The translations under genes were made by a program, and so were the position numbers. A DNA stretch of 64,000 bases from positions 1 to 64,000 of the forward strand of contig JAJEIE010000038.1 in NCBI GenBank assembly GCA_022827625.1. Direction: 5' to 3'. The notes beneath the pieces were generated by a model, which was not told the origin of the DNA, did no database searches, and saw nothing but the letters and a program-made list of their open reading frames with translations. Position 1 is the stretch's first letter. The number at the start of each line of letters is the position of its first letter. The DNA is from Candidatus Poribacteria bacterium. GTDB taxonomy: Bacteria > Poribacteria > WGA-4E > WGA-3G. Shown piece by piece: positions 1 to 7,152 of the stretch.

Positions 1-59
1 AATCGAACCGACGAATAAGAGTTTTGCAGACTCTGGCCTTACCACTTGGCTACGCCACC
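1..59 (-). tRNA. tRNA-Cys (GCA), 3' end cut by window edge
   Basis: Read on the minus strand, the 5' acceptor strand GGTGGCG (59 down to 53) is followed by TA, a D-arm and a 5-bp anticodon stem AGAGT/ACTCT around the loop CTGCAAA. This gives anticodon GCA for cysteine. The T-arm starts and the window ends inside it, so the 3' acceptor strand is not seen. It lies six bases downstream of tRNA-Gly and probably shares its transcript. Confidence 0.93.
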
Positions 60-65
60 TTAAGA

Positions 66-140
66 TGGAGCGGGAGACGAGATTTGAACTCGCGACCTCC
101 ACCTTGGCAAGGTGGAGCTCTACCACTGAGCTACTCCCGC
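66..140 (-). tRNA. tRNA-Gly (GCC)
   Basis: A complete cloverleaf reads on the minus strand. Acceptor strand GCGGGAG (140-134) pairs with CTCCCGC (76-70). The anticodon arm CCACC/GGTGG encloses TTGCCAA, giving anticodon GCC. The T-loop TTCAAAT is canonical, and the CCA end is encoded at 68-66. A promoter lies at 193-221. Confidence 0.96.
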
Positions 141-192
141 ACTGTTTTGCGCATCCGAACAGAAAATTCCTACGGATCCCAAAAGCGTATAT

Positions 193-221
193 AGTTTAAC
201 ATACCTGCGATTGAATGTCAA
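193..221 (-). promoter_or_regulatory. Promoter of the tRNA-Gly/tRNA-Cys transcript
   Basis: On the minus strand TTGACA (221-216) is separated by 17 bases from TAAACT (198-193). The expected start is about 45 bases before tRNA-Gly. The −35 box is a perfect consensus and the −10 box matches four of six positions. Confidence 0.75.
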
Positions 222-280
222 GTTAATTTTTCTTTAAGATAGCAGAAATTTGAATTTTTGTCAAAAATGTTTGGTAATTA

Positions 281-694
281 TCAGAGTTGTTCCTCTATCC
301 AATCATCCCCGTGTGCAGGATTGTAGATGAGCCCCTTCCTCATGTCAACACAGAGATCAAGTTCTTCCAAGACCATGTGCCCGATGAGGATTGGTGAACC
401 TTCAGGCAAATTGGTCACTCGAATAGTGCTGCTGCGCTCCAAGAGTGTATATTCAACTTCGGAATAGAGGGTACGCTCCACGATGCCGGTAGCTGTTCGT
501 GCGATCCGCGTATCAACAGGGGTAAGACCGAGGTGTTCGATGAGTGATGTGGGTAAACAGAGACGCGTCGCACCGGTATCAACGAGTGCATCATCAACGG
601 TGAGTCGTCTCACATCTTCGGATTTCTTAACACCTAATCTTACGGCATGTAAATCTTCCAGATTCGCGAGTTTGATTTCAGCTGTGTGTCTCAT
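281..694 (-). CDS. Retropepsin-like (clan AA) aspartic protease family protein
   Basis: A 137-residue protein. The segment ALVDTGATRLCLP (about residues 36-48) carries the D-T-G-A active-site motif of clan AA aspartic proteases, and a hydrophobic ILIGHMVLEELDL segment follows near residue 102, as in single-domain bacterial retropepsin-like proteins. Such proteins act as dimers in the known cases. There is no signal peptide, so it is probably cytoplasmic. The start has a good ribosome site (AAGGAGAACAGG). It lies 28 bases downstream of argJ on the same strand and may be co-transcribed with it. The substrate is unknown, and protease activity is inferred only from the motif. Confidence 0.8.
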   Translation of the reverse strand: MRHTAEIKLANLEDLHAVRLGVKKSEDVRRLTVDDALVDTGATRLCLPTSLIEHLGLTPVDTRIARTATGIVERTLYSEVEYTLLERSSTIRVTNLPEGSPILIGHMVLEELDLCVDMRKGLIYNPAHGDDWIEEQL

Positions 695-722
695 TGTTTC
701 CTGTTCTCCTTCCTATACAACA

Positions 723-1928
723 TTATGTCCGATAATCCGCATTAATTCGGATGTAATCGTAGGAGTAATCACACGTCCACATCGTTATTTTAGTGTCACC
801 AGCACAGAGATCAATGGTAATGCGTACCGGATCCTCTGCAAACAAGGCGGTGGCTTTGTCCTCATCGTACCCAGAATCCATTCCATCTTTGACGAGTTGG
901 TAATCGGCGAGCCAGACATCTACCTGATAGGGATCGAATTCTGCCCCAGATTTACCGATCGCCATCATGATGCGTCCCCAATTGGCATCGTTAGCGAAAA
1001 TAGCGGTCTTGACAAGCGGTGACTCCGCAACGGCGCGCGCTGCTTTTTCCGCATCTTCACGGTTTTTGGCACGTTTAACGACCACCTCAACAAGTTTCGT
1101 AGCACCTTCACCGTCGCGGGCGAGCATTTTTACCAATTCGGTGCAAACGAACTGAAGTCCCTCACAGAACGTTTCGTAATTTTCGCCGTTTGCTTCAACA
1201 ATATCGGCGTTCTCAGCACATCCGGTTGCGAGGATAATCACGGTGTCATTTGTGCTGCGATCGGTATCAACCGTCAAAAGATTGTAAGTATCGTCTACGA
1301 CGCGATTTAAGGCGATTTGGAGCGTTTTAGCGTTGATTCGGGCATCCGTTGTGAGATAGGAGAGCATGGTCGCCATATTGGGTGCAATCATCCCAGAACC
1401 TTTGGCAATCCCACCGATTCGCACGGGTGCGTCATCTATCTCTATCTCTATAGCGATAGACTTCGGGTGCGTATCGGTTGTCATAATGCCTTCTGCAGCG
1501 TCGCTGCCGCCTTCGGTGCTGAGTGCTTCCGCGGCGGTTTGGATTCCGTTTTCAATTTTGTCCATTGGCAACTGCTGTCCAATAACACCAGTCGAAGAAA
1601 CGAGAACAAGCTCTGCATCTATATCGAGCTGCTCGGCGGTTGCGGATGCCATCCGTCGCGCATTTGCCATACCGACTTCGCCGGTGCAGGCGTTGGCGTT
1701 CCCACTATTGACGATAACGGCTTGTGCCTGTCCATCGCTGAGATGCTCGCGGCACAATATGACGGGTGCGGCGGTGACGCTATTTTTCGTGAAGACTCCG
1801 GCAGCCGCTGCGGGGGTATCGGTAACGATGAGTGTCATATCTTTTGTATCTGCGGCTTTAATACCGGCGTGGATACCTGCTGCACGGATACCTTGGGCGG
1901 CGGTGATTCCACCATCTATCTTTTTCAT
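723..1928 (-). CDS. argJ: Bifunctional ornithine acetyltransferase / N-acetylglutamate synthase
   Basis: ArgJ transfers the acetyl group of N-acetylornithine to glutamate, recycling it in arginine biosynthesis; many family members also make N-acetylglutamate from acetyl-CoA. The 401-residue length is typical. The autocleavage site is visible as NMATML, where the precursor is cut between Ala186 and Thr187 and Thr187 becomes the N-terminal nucleophile of the beta chain. The C-terminus ends in the family-like INADYRT. AAGGAG lies 12 bases before the ATG. A near-consensus promoter (1964-1993) precedes it. No other arg gene is in the window. Whether it is bifunctional or only a transferase cannot be read from the sequence. 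Confidence 0.95.
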   Translation of the reverse strand: MKKIDGGITAAQGIRAAGIHAGIKAADTKDMTLIVTDTPAAAAGVFTKNSVTAAPVILCREHLSDGQAQAVIVNSGNANACTGEVGMANARRMASATAEQLDIDAELVLVSSTGVIGQQLPMDKIENGIQTAAEALSTEGGSDAAEGIMTTDTHPKSIAIEIEIDDAPVRIGGIAKGSGMIAPNMATMLSYLTTDARINAKTLQIALNRVVDDTYNLLTVDTDRSTNDTVIILATGCAENADIVEANGENYETFCEGLQFVCTELVKMLARDGEGATKLVEVVVKRAKNREDAEKAARAVAESPLVKTAIFANDANWGRIMMAIGKSGAEFDPYQVDVWLADYQLVKDGMDSGYDEDKATALFAEDPVRITIDLCAGDTKITMWTCDYSYDYIRINADYRT

Positions 1929-1963
1929 TTATGTAAAACGCTCCTTGAAAAAATGTAGGGTAA

Positions 1964-1993
1964 ATTTTAATACATCCAGAGGGTGTTTGTCAA
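1964..1993 (-). promoter_or_regulatory. argJ: Promoter of argJ
   Basis: On the minus strand TTGACA (1993-1988), 18 bases, then TAAAAT (1969-1964). It lies about 35 bases before the argJ start and is divergent from the promoter at 2033-2060. Confidence 0.7.
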
Positions 1994-2032
1994 GTGGATA
2001 GTGTTAGTTGTTAGGGTCATCTGGAATTTCCC

Positions 2033-2060
2033 TTGACATCCGATTGGGAGGGAATATAAT
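2033..2060 (+). promoter_or_regulatory. Promoter of the Gfo/Idh/MocA gene at 2107
   Basis: Perfect TTGACA (2033-2038) and perfect TATAAT (2055-2060) boxes with a 16-base spacer. The predicted start is about 40 bases upstream of the ATG at 2107. Confidence 0.8.
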
Positions 2061-2106
2061 AGGTATAAATCTTTAATTTATGAACTTTGGACTTTGGAGA
2101 TGAACT

Positions 2107-3108
2107 ATGACGAAAATACGGATGGCGCAGTACGGGACGAAACATGGGCACGCGGGGGGGAAGCTGCAGGCGATGCTTGTGAACCCTGATGTTGAAGTCG
2201 CAGGGGTGTTTGAACCGGATGCGGCGCAGCGCGCAAAACTGCAAAATGGTGGGGGCAGATTTGCTGATGTCCATTGGTACACGGACGCAGCGGAGATGCT
2301 GAGCGATGCGAGCATTGTCGCAATCGCTTCGGAAGGGAATAATGCCGAAAGCCTGGATCAGACCGAAGCGATTGTGAACGCTGGTAAACACGTTTGGTAC
2401 GATAAACCTGCGGGTGAGAACTGGGAACAGTGGCAACGGGTTATCAATACCGCCCAAGAAAAATCGTTGTTGGTGCAGATGGGGTATATGCTGCGGTATC
2501 ATTCCGCCTTTAAACAGGTTGCCGAGTGGGTGAAATCCGGTTTTTTAGGCGATGTTTTTTCCGTTCGCGCCCACATGTCAACTAATATTCCTCACGAATC
2601 CCGCAAGCGCATCAGTGAACACATTGGCGGTATCTTTTTTGATTTAGGTGGACACGTCCTCGACCAGGTCCTGTGGCTTCTCGGACGACCGGAAAAGGTG
2701 ACCTCTTTCCTCCGAAATGATGGCGATTCGGTCGAACCTTTCAAAGACAATACACTGACGGTGTATGAATTCGAGAAGGCGGTGGCGTTCATATCCATCT
2801 CTGCTTTGGAGCCGCGACCGGTTGCGCGTCGGTTTGAAGTGTATGGCAGCAGGGGGAGTGCTATCATTGTTGAACCCTTTGAACCGGGGTTGAAGATTCG
2901 CCTCTGTCTGGAGGAAGCAAAAGATGGATATGTAGCGGGTGAACAGATCGTGGAGATAGAGGGTGAAAGCCGTCAACGGACATACGAATTGGAACTTGAG
3001 GCATTCTTGGCGACTATCGCGGGAACACAGGCACCTGATCGTCCTGTATCGCATGAGTTGCTGGTGCAGGAAACGCTTTTACGAGCAACAGGGGTTATCG
3101 CGGCGTAA
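2107..3108 (+). CDS. Gfo/Idh/MocA family oxidoreductase
   Basis: A 333-residue NAD(P)-dependent oxidoreductase of the glucose-fructose oxidoreductase/inositol dehydrogenase/MocA family. The N-terminal half is a Rossmann fold, although the usual GxGxxG is loose here (MAQYGTKHGHAGG). The segment VWYDKPAGENWEQW near residue 98 matches the conserved EKP region, with Asp in place of Glu. HIGGIFFDLGGHVLDQVLWLLG (from about residue 166) is the typical substrate-site region, with Asp and His available for catalysis. These enzymes oxidise or reduce sugars and cyclitols; the substrate is unknown. Transcribed from a consensus promoter as a single gene, with a GC-rich hairpin after the stop. Confidence 0.88.
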   Translation: MTKIRMAQYGTKHGHAGGKLQAMLVNPDVEVAGVFEPDAAQRAKLQNGGGRFADVHWYTDAAEMLSDASIVAIASEGNNAESLDQTEAIVNAGKHVWYDKPAGENWEQWQRVINTAQEKSLLVQMGYMLRYHSAFKQVAEWVKSGFLGDVFSVRAHMSTNIPHESRKRISEHIGGIFFDLGGHVLDQVLWLLGRPEKVTSFLRNDGDSVEPFKDNTLTVYEFEKAVAFISISALEPRPVARRFEVYGSRGSAIIVEPFEPGLKIRLCLEEAKDGYVAGEQIVEIEGESRQRTYELELEAFLATIAGTQAPDRPVSHELLVQETLLRATGVIAA

Positions 3109-3122
3109 ATTGCGTGGAGAAT

Positions 3123-3143
3123 GGCGCGCGATCAAAGCGCGCC
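3123..3143. terminator. GC-rich hairpin between convergent genes
   Basis: GGCGCGC (3123-3129) and GCGCGCC (3137-3143) form a perfect 7-bp stem with a 7-base loop between the convergent oxidoreductase and ThuA genes. There is no clear T-run, so terminator activity is uncertain. It resembles the hairpin at 31714-31736. Confidence 0.4.
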
Positions 3144-3161
3144 TTAGCGTTCGGATAGCAG

Positions 3162-3827
3162 TTAGTCTTCGAGTCCGGCGGCCCATCTGATACATCCAAC
3201 AATGTGTTCATGGAACCACTTTTGGTCCCAGAGTTCATCAGGATGACCGAGTGCTGTGTACATCACGCGTCCTTGACCATAAGTATGACACCATCCGAGT
3301 GCGTAATCGTGGTCTTCACGGTTTCCGCGGGAGAGATCGATGGAGTCATTGTCCAAGCGCATGAGTACGCGTGTTTTGTTGCGATCCCAGTTTTTGAAGG
3401 TATAAATTTCATCGACGACCTTGAAACTACTGCCGAGCATGCGGGTTGCGGGATGGTCGGAATCCTCTACAATGACATTCACTTCTTCGTGCCACGGGTG
3501 TCCAGCGAAATAGCCGCCGAGCATCTCGCCGTATTCGGGCCAATCATAGCAGGTATCTGTTGCGTTATGGATACCAAAGAAGGCTTTTCCGTTGCGTACG
3601 AAACTGAGAAGTGCCTCTTTCTGTGCATCGTTAAAAGAGAGATTACCGGTGGTTGCGAATGCGACGAGGTCCTGTTTTTCAAGATTTTCAGCGTTTATCA
3701 GTTCGCAACGGTGCGTTGTGACGACGTTCCAACCGTTTTCTGCGCCGAGCTGCTTCAGCGTGACTTCAGCATTGGGTAGATACGAGTGCTCAAAACCGGC
3801 AGAATGACGCAACATGAGAATGTTCAT
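3162..3827 (-). CDS. ThuA-domain protein (glutamine-amidotransferase-like fold)
   Basis: A 221-residue ThuA-family protein with a class I glutamine-amidotransferase-like fold. Visible family features are the N-terminal strand MNILMLRH, the segment GKAFFGIHNATD (about residues 91-102), HPWHEEVNV, and the C-terminal GQGRVMYTALGHPDELW. ThuA was named from trehalose utilisation in rhizobia, but the biochemical role of most members is unknown. In related genomes such genes travel with Gfo/Idh/MocA oxidoreductases, as here, which suggests sugar or polyol catabolism. The ATG follows AAAAGGAG with good spacing. Confidence 0.88.
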   Translation of the reverse strand: MNILMLRHSAGFEHSYLPNAEVTLKQLGAENGWNVVTTHRCELINAENLEKQDLVAFATTGNLSFNDAQKEALLSFVRNGKAFFGIHNATDTCYDWPEYGEMLGGYFAGHPWHEEVNVIVEDSDHPATRMLGSSFKVVDEIYTFKNWDRNKTRVLMRLDNDSIDLSRGNREDHDYALGWCHTYGQGRVMYTALGHPDELWDQKWFHEHIVGCIRWAAGLED

Positions 3828-4051
3828 AAAAAACTCCTTTTGAGTAGTTGTCGGTTATCAGTTTTCGGTTGTCGGTTAAAGAGATATTAGCACAATCAAA
3901 AGATCGCTTCGCAACTGTAGACTGAACAATCCGACCGATCTTTAAAACGAAATGCCTGACGTTATTATACACAATCACGAGAAAAAGTGCTAAACTATTT
4001 GGGTGTGGTAAGTATTTTTTAATTGTCTGAATCAAGTTAGGAGAATGTACC

Positions 4052-5014
4052 ATGAGATTTTTGAAGAAAGGCGACACAAAAAAACCGAAACCGGCATCAG
4101 CGCCGACAGCAAAGGAACACCCAGAGCTACAGGTCATCAGCGGTTCACAAATTCCTGGACGGCAAGGACGACAGCCGAGTCCACAACAGCAAACACCACA
4201 ACAAGCACCGCAACAGAACATTACTTTACCAAACATAAAACATAAAATCGCCGTTGCGAGCGGAAAGGGGGGTGTCGGGAAATCAACTGTCGCCACGAAT
4301 ATTGCAATTTCACTTGCAAACGCCGGTGCGAAAGTCGGTTTGATGGATGCAGATGCCTACGGTCCGAGTATCCCGACGATGATGGGGATCCAAGAACGCC
4401 CGCGGACGAGTCCGGAACGCAAATTAATCCCGTTGGTTCGGCATAACATTAAACTGATGTCCATCGGGTTTATGGTGCCGGAAGAACAGGCGATGATCTG
4501 GCGGGGCCCGATGCTACACAGTGCGATTCGCCAATTTCTGAGCGACGTAGCGTGGGGTGAACTCGACTATCTGATTATCGATCTACCACCGGGAACAGGA
4601 GATGTCGCGCTCACCTTAACGCAAGCGATCCCGTTGACTGGGGCAGTTATTGTTACAACACCTCAAGACGTTGCGCTTGCGGATGTTCGGCGGGGTGTCG
4701 CCATGTTTGAACGTCTCGGCGTGCCGATTCTGGGGATTATAGAGAACATGAGCTACTTCCTTTGTCCGCATTGCAATGAAAAAACTGAGATTTTCAGTGC
4801 GAATGGTGGTAAAAATACAAGTGAGCGGTTTGGTGTTACGTTCTTAGGTCAGATTCCGCTTGACGCTGAAGTTTGCACTGCAGGGGACCTCGGGGTCCCG
4901 ATTGTCGCTGGGAATCCGGAGTCGCCGCAATCTGAAGCATTCGGTGGGGTCGCGAACGAATTAGTGGCGGTTCTGGCGGAGAGCGGTGAGGAAGATGAAT
5001 TGACGATTCTGTGA
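4052..5014 (+). CDS. Mrp/ApbC-type iron-sulfur carrier ATPase
   Basis: A P-loop ATPase of the Mrp/NBP35 family that carries Fe-S clusters to apoproteins in the cytosol. The deviant Walker A GKGGVGKST lies near residues 71-79, followed by DADAYGPSIPTMMG and DYLIIDLPPGTGD. The C-terminal CPHC (in SYFLCPHCNEKTE) supplies the bridging cysteines. Instead of the usual N-terminal MIP18/DUF59 domain there is a short, Lys/Pro/Gln-rich, probably unstructured leader of about 60 residues. GGAG lies 8 bases before the ATG. It stands alone between repeat-rich spacers; NfuA, a possible partner in Fe-S delivery, is at 32.8 kb. Confidence 0.93.
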   Translation: MRFLKKGDTKKPKPASAPTAKEHPELQVISGSQIPGRQGRQPSPQQQTPQQAPQQNITLPNIKHKIAVASGKGGVGKSTVATNIAISLANAGAKVGLMDADAYGPSIPTMMGIQERPRTSPERKLIPLVRHNIKLMSIGFMVPEEQAMIWRGPMLHSAIRQFLSDVAWGELDYLIIDLPPGTGDVALTLTQAIPLTGAVIVTTPQDVALADVRRGVAMFERLGVPILGIIENMSYFLCPHCNEKTEIFSANGGKNTSERFGVTFLGQIPLDAEVCTAGDLGVPIVAGNPESPQSEAFGGVANELVAVLAESGEEDELTIL

Positions 5015-5040
5015 TGGTTGTCAGCAGTCGGCATGATACG

Positions 5041-5175
5041 GAACGGGCAATGAATTGCCCTACTACGAACGAGTGTGTGAGATAGACAGAACGGGCAATG
5101 AATTGCCCTACTACGAACGAGTGTGTGAGATAGACAGAACGGGCAATGAATTGCCCTACTACGAACGAGTGTGTG
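5041..5175. repeat. 48-bp tandem repeat, two full copies plus most of a third
   Basis: The unit starts at 5041, 5089 and 5137 with an exact 48-base period. Each unit contains the palindrome GGGCAATGAATTGCCC followed by TACTACGAACGAGTGTGTG. The third copy stops after GTGTGTG. An inverted single copy of the palindrome and its TAC tail occurs at 7081-7101. No spacers separate the units, so this is not a CRISPR array. It lies between the stop of mrp and the promoter region of the next gene. Confidence 0.95.
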
Positions 5176-5195
5176 GACATAAAAAATTAAACGGG

Positions 5196-5224
5196 TTGAC
5201 AAATTGTGCGTTTCCTATTAAAGT
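5196..5224 (+). promoter_or_regulatory. Probable promoter of the SelA-like gene
   Basis: TTGACA (5196-5201) followed after 17 bases by TAAAGT (5219-5224). The −35 box is perfect and the −10 box is weak (four of six). The leader to the ATG at 5305 would be about 75 bases. Confidence 0.5.
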
Positions 5225-5304
5225 GTGCTTAGATTTCTCACCCAAAACCGTTAACGCTTTCTCTTTTGAGTTACAGAGAACCCTTTATATAAGGAGATTA
5301 TCTC

Positions 5305-6423
5305 ATGGCGAATACAAGTTGGGGAAACGTCTATAAAAAACTCGGTGCGCGTCCTTTGATTAACGCGACAGGCAACCAGACAGTGCGCGGTGGGTCTACA
5401 CCTTCAGCAGTCGTCCGCAAGGCGATGCTCGAAGCCGATGCCAGCTACGTCGAAATGGCAGAATTGCTGGAAAAATCTGGACGATTCATAGCGGAACGCC
5501 TCGGTGTTGAGGATGCCTATATTACCGCGGGGTGCTATACTGCACTCGTTTTGGCATCAGCAACAGTGATGACCGGGAACGATCCTGACAAAATGGCGCA
5601 ACTGCCAGACACCACCGGGCTTAAGAATGAAATCGTTTTTCAGAGGATGCAACATTACACCTACGATCGGGCGTTTACGATTCCGGGAAGTAAACTCATT
5701 TACGCAGGTGATGACGACGGTTGCACGGCTGAAGCGTTAGAAGCTGCTATCGGGGAAAACACGGCAGCGGTTGCCTATCTCATTCAAGCCGAACATGAAA
5801 ACGGGGTGTCGTTAGCAGATGCGACTGAGATTGCTCGTTCGCACAATCTCCCAGTGATTGCTGATGCAGCCGCCCAAATCTACCCGCTTGACTATTTCAG
5901 TCGGAATGCCCAATCCGCTGACCTTGTCTGTTTTGGTGGTAAGTATTTCAACGCGCCACATTCAACGGGTTTTGTCTGTGGAAGAAAGGACATGATCGAA
6001 ACGGTGCGGCAGCACGGGTTTATCGGACCGAGACCGGTCGGGCGTGGTATGAAAGTGGATCGGCAGGAGATTATTGGGTTGGTAACTGCTATCGATATCT
6101 GGCTGTCAACTGACCACGACAAACGCTTAAAGGAACAGGACACGAGATACGGGGCGTTGGAGCATGAACTTGCGAACGTTGACGGCGTATCCTGCGAAGT
6201 TCACTATCCAGAAAGGAGCCATACCCTGTCGAATCTGCATGTGAAGATTGATGCCGCTATTACTGGGAAGGACGCTGCGCAAATCACACAGGAACTTGAC
6301 GCTGGCACACCGAGGATTAAAGTGAACGCACAGGGCAAAGCGGCTCTGGTTATTAACGCCTACACGCTCAATGCCGGTGAAGAGTATATCATCGCAAACG
6401 CCTTACGACATATATTAGCGTGA
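5305..6423 (+). CDS. SelA/DgaE-like PLP-dependent enzyme
   Basis: A 372-residue fold-type I PLP enzyme of the SelA-like group, which includes selenocysteine synthase and D-glucosaminate-6-phosphate ammonia-lyase. The opening LGARPLINATGNQTVRGGS is typical. Asp187 (PVIADAAAQ) should bind the pyridine nitrogen, and Lys213 (CFGGKYFNAP) is the expected Schiff-base lysine. It is shorter than true SelA (about 460 residues) and lacks the SelA N-terminal tRNA-binding region. No selB or selenocysteine tRNA is seen, so a role in amino-acid or amino-sugar catabolism is more likely than selenocysteine synthesis. Ribosome site AAGGAG at 5291; single gene. Confidence 0.85.
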   Translation: MANTSWGNVYKKLGARPLINATGNQTVRGGSTPSAVVRKAMLEADASYVEMAELLEKSGRFIAERLGVEDAYITAGCYTALVLASATVMTGNDPDKMAQLPDTTGLKNEIVFQRMQHYTYDRAFTIPGSKLIYAGDDDGCTAEALEAAIGENTAAVAYLIQAEHENGVSLADATEIARSHNLPVIADAAAQIYPLDYFSRNAQSADLVCFGGKYFNAPHSTGFVCGRKDMIETVRQHGFIGPRPVGRGMKVDRQEIIGLVTAIDIWLSTDHDKRLKEQDTRYGALEHELANVDGVSCEVHYPERSHTLSNLHVKIDAAITGKDAAQITQELDAGTPRIKVNAQGKAALVINAYTLNAGEEYIIANALRHILA

Positions 6424-6455
6424 TTTTTTGGCTATCAGCATAGGGCGATTAGTGG

Positions 6456-6476
6456 TTAGCAGTTGCTAACTGCTAA
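6456..6476. terminator. Hairpin between convergent genes
   Basis: TTAGCAGTT (6456-6464) and AACTGCTAA (6468-6476) form a perfect 9-bp stem with a 3-base loop, placed between two convergent genes. No strong T-run follows on either strand. Confidence 0.45.
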
Positions 6477-6486
6477 TTGCCAATTC

Positions 6487-6918
6487 CTACCAGAGAACGA
6501 AATCCGCCCACGGCTTTATCTTCACCAACCCTAACATACAGAACACAGCCGATCCACCGAGTGCGCCTTTTCCAGCAGCAATCAACCGTAGACTGCGTGA
6601 CTTGGCTTTGTAAGCATCCGTGTAAACAGTGACGTATTCCGCCGATTTGCCGAGCAATCGCTCCGCGGGTGGCATAGGCTGATAGACATACGCGCCGCCG
6701 ATAGCGACGGCACCGAGTGGAAGATTACCAACCACTCCTAAAACTCCACCAGCAGCGAGCCATATTGCCGTATTGACATCGTCCTCGGCATCGTATTCAG
6801 CAGCGGTTTTTGCGTCAGTGAATGTCGTGTCCTGCTGTGCGATGGCTTGTAAGGGGAAGCTGAAACCCAGTATTGACATTAAAATGACTAAAACACGAAA
6901 TAGTAGCTCTGTTCTCAT
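6487..6918 (-). CDS. Hypothetical exported or membrane protein
   Basis: A 143-residue protein of unknown function. The N-terminus (MRTELLFRVLVILMSILGF, then a likely cleavage after AIAQ) looks like a Sec signal peptide. After a short acidic stretch, residues of about 50-77 (TAIWLAAGGVLGVVGNLPLG onward) are a Gly/Ala-rich hydrophobic segment, and a second one lies near residues 115-133. It therefore may be membrane-inserted or a small secreted protein. The start is preceded by AAGGAAAT. No neighbours suggest a role. Confidence 0.6.
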   Translation of the reverse strand: MRTELLFRVLVILMSILGFSFPLQAIAQQDTTFTDAKTAAEYDAEDDVNTAIWLAAGGVLGVVGNLPLGAVAIGGAYVYQPMPPAERLLGKSAEYVTVYTDAYKAKSRSLRLIAAGKGALGGSAVFCMLGLVKIKPWADFVLW

Positions 6919-6967
6919 TTTATTTCCTTAATTTCTCAACGTGCGATAATGCACATCGCATGAATCA

Positions 6968-7037
6968 GAATCAACGGTATGAATGCCTTATGGCATTCAC
7001 CAGGTATTCAGGTTCTCCTTATGGCATGAACCGGAGC
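6968..7037 (+). repeat. AATCAACGGTAT-hairpin repeat, copy A with a degenerate second copy
   Basis: AATCAACGGTAT is followed by the hairpin GAATGCC-TTAT-GGCATTC (6981-6998) and CACCAGG. A second, partial unit follows (GGTATTCA, then GGCATGAACCGG, 7003-7034) that matches the copy at the end of the IsrB gene. Related copies are at 55707-55745, 57245-57285 and 61201-61236. Confidence 0.8.
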
Positions 7038-7057
7038 GAGTACGCCGCAAAATCGTA

Positions 7058-7101
7058 CTACTACGAACCAGGCTGTTTGTAGTAGGGCAATTCATTGCCC
7101 G
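7058..7101. repeat. Palindromic repeat related to the 48-bp unit
   Basis: CTACTACGAAC (7058-7068) is followed by GTTTGTAGTAG (7075-7085), its near-perfect inverse, and then GGGCAATTCATTGCCC (7085-7100). GTAGTAGGGCAATTCATTGC and the following CCGTT are the exact inverse of the core of the repeat at 5041-5175. Confidence 0.85.
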
Positions 7102-7152
7102 TTAATTACTTACAATTTGCGCTACGTGGATGCTTTATTGACCGCACGTTTT

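Noticed and set aside
483-2001. Plus-strand open frames over argJ and the retropepsin-like gene
   Set aside because: They are antisense shadows of argJ without ribosome sites or recognisable domains.
5041-5175. CRISPR array
   Set aside because: The units are directly tandem with no variable spacers, and no cas genes are nearby.
5055-5336. Open frame across the 48-bp repeats
   Set aside because: It exists only because the repeat length is a multiple of three. It has no ribosome site and overlaps the promoter and start of the SelA-like gene.
5305-6423. Selenocysteine synthase SelA
   Set aside because: It is about 90 residues short, lacks the SelA N-terminal region and there is no selB or selC in view.
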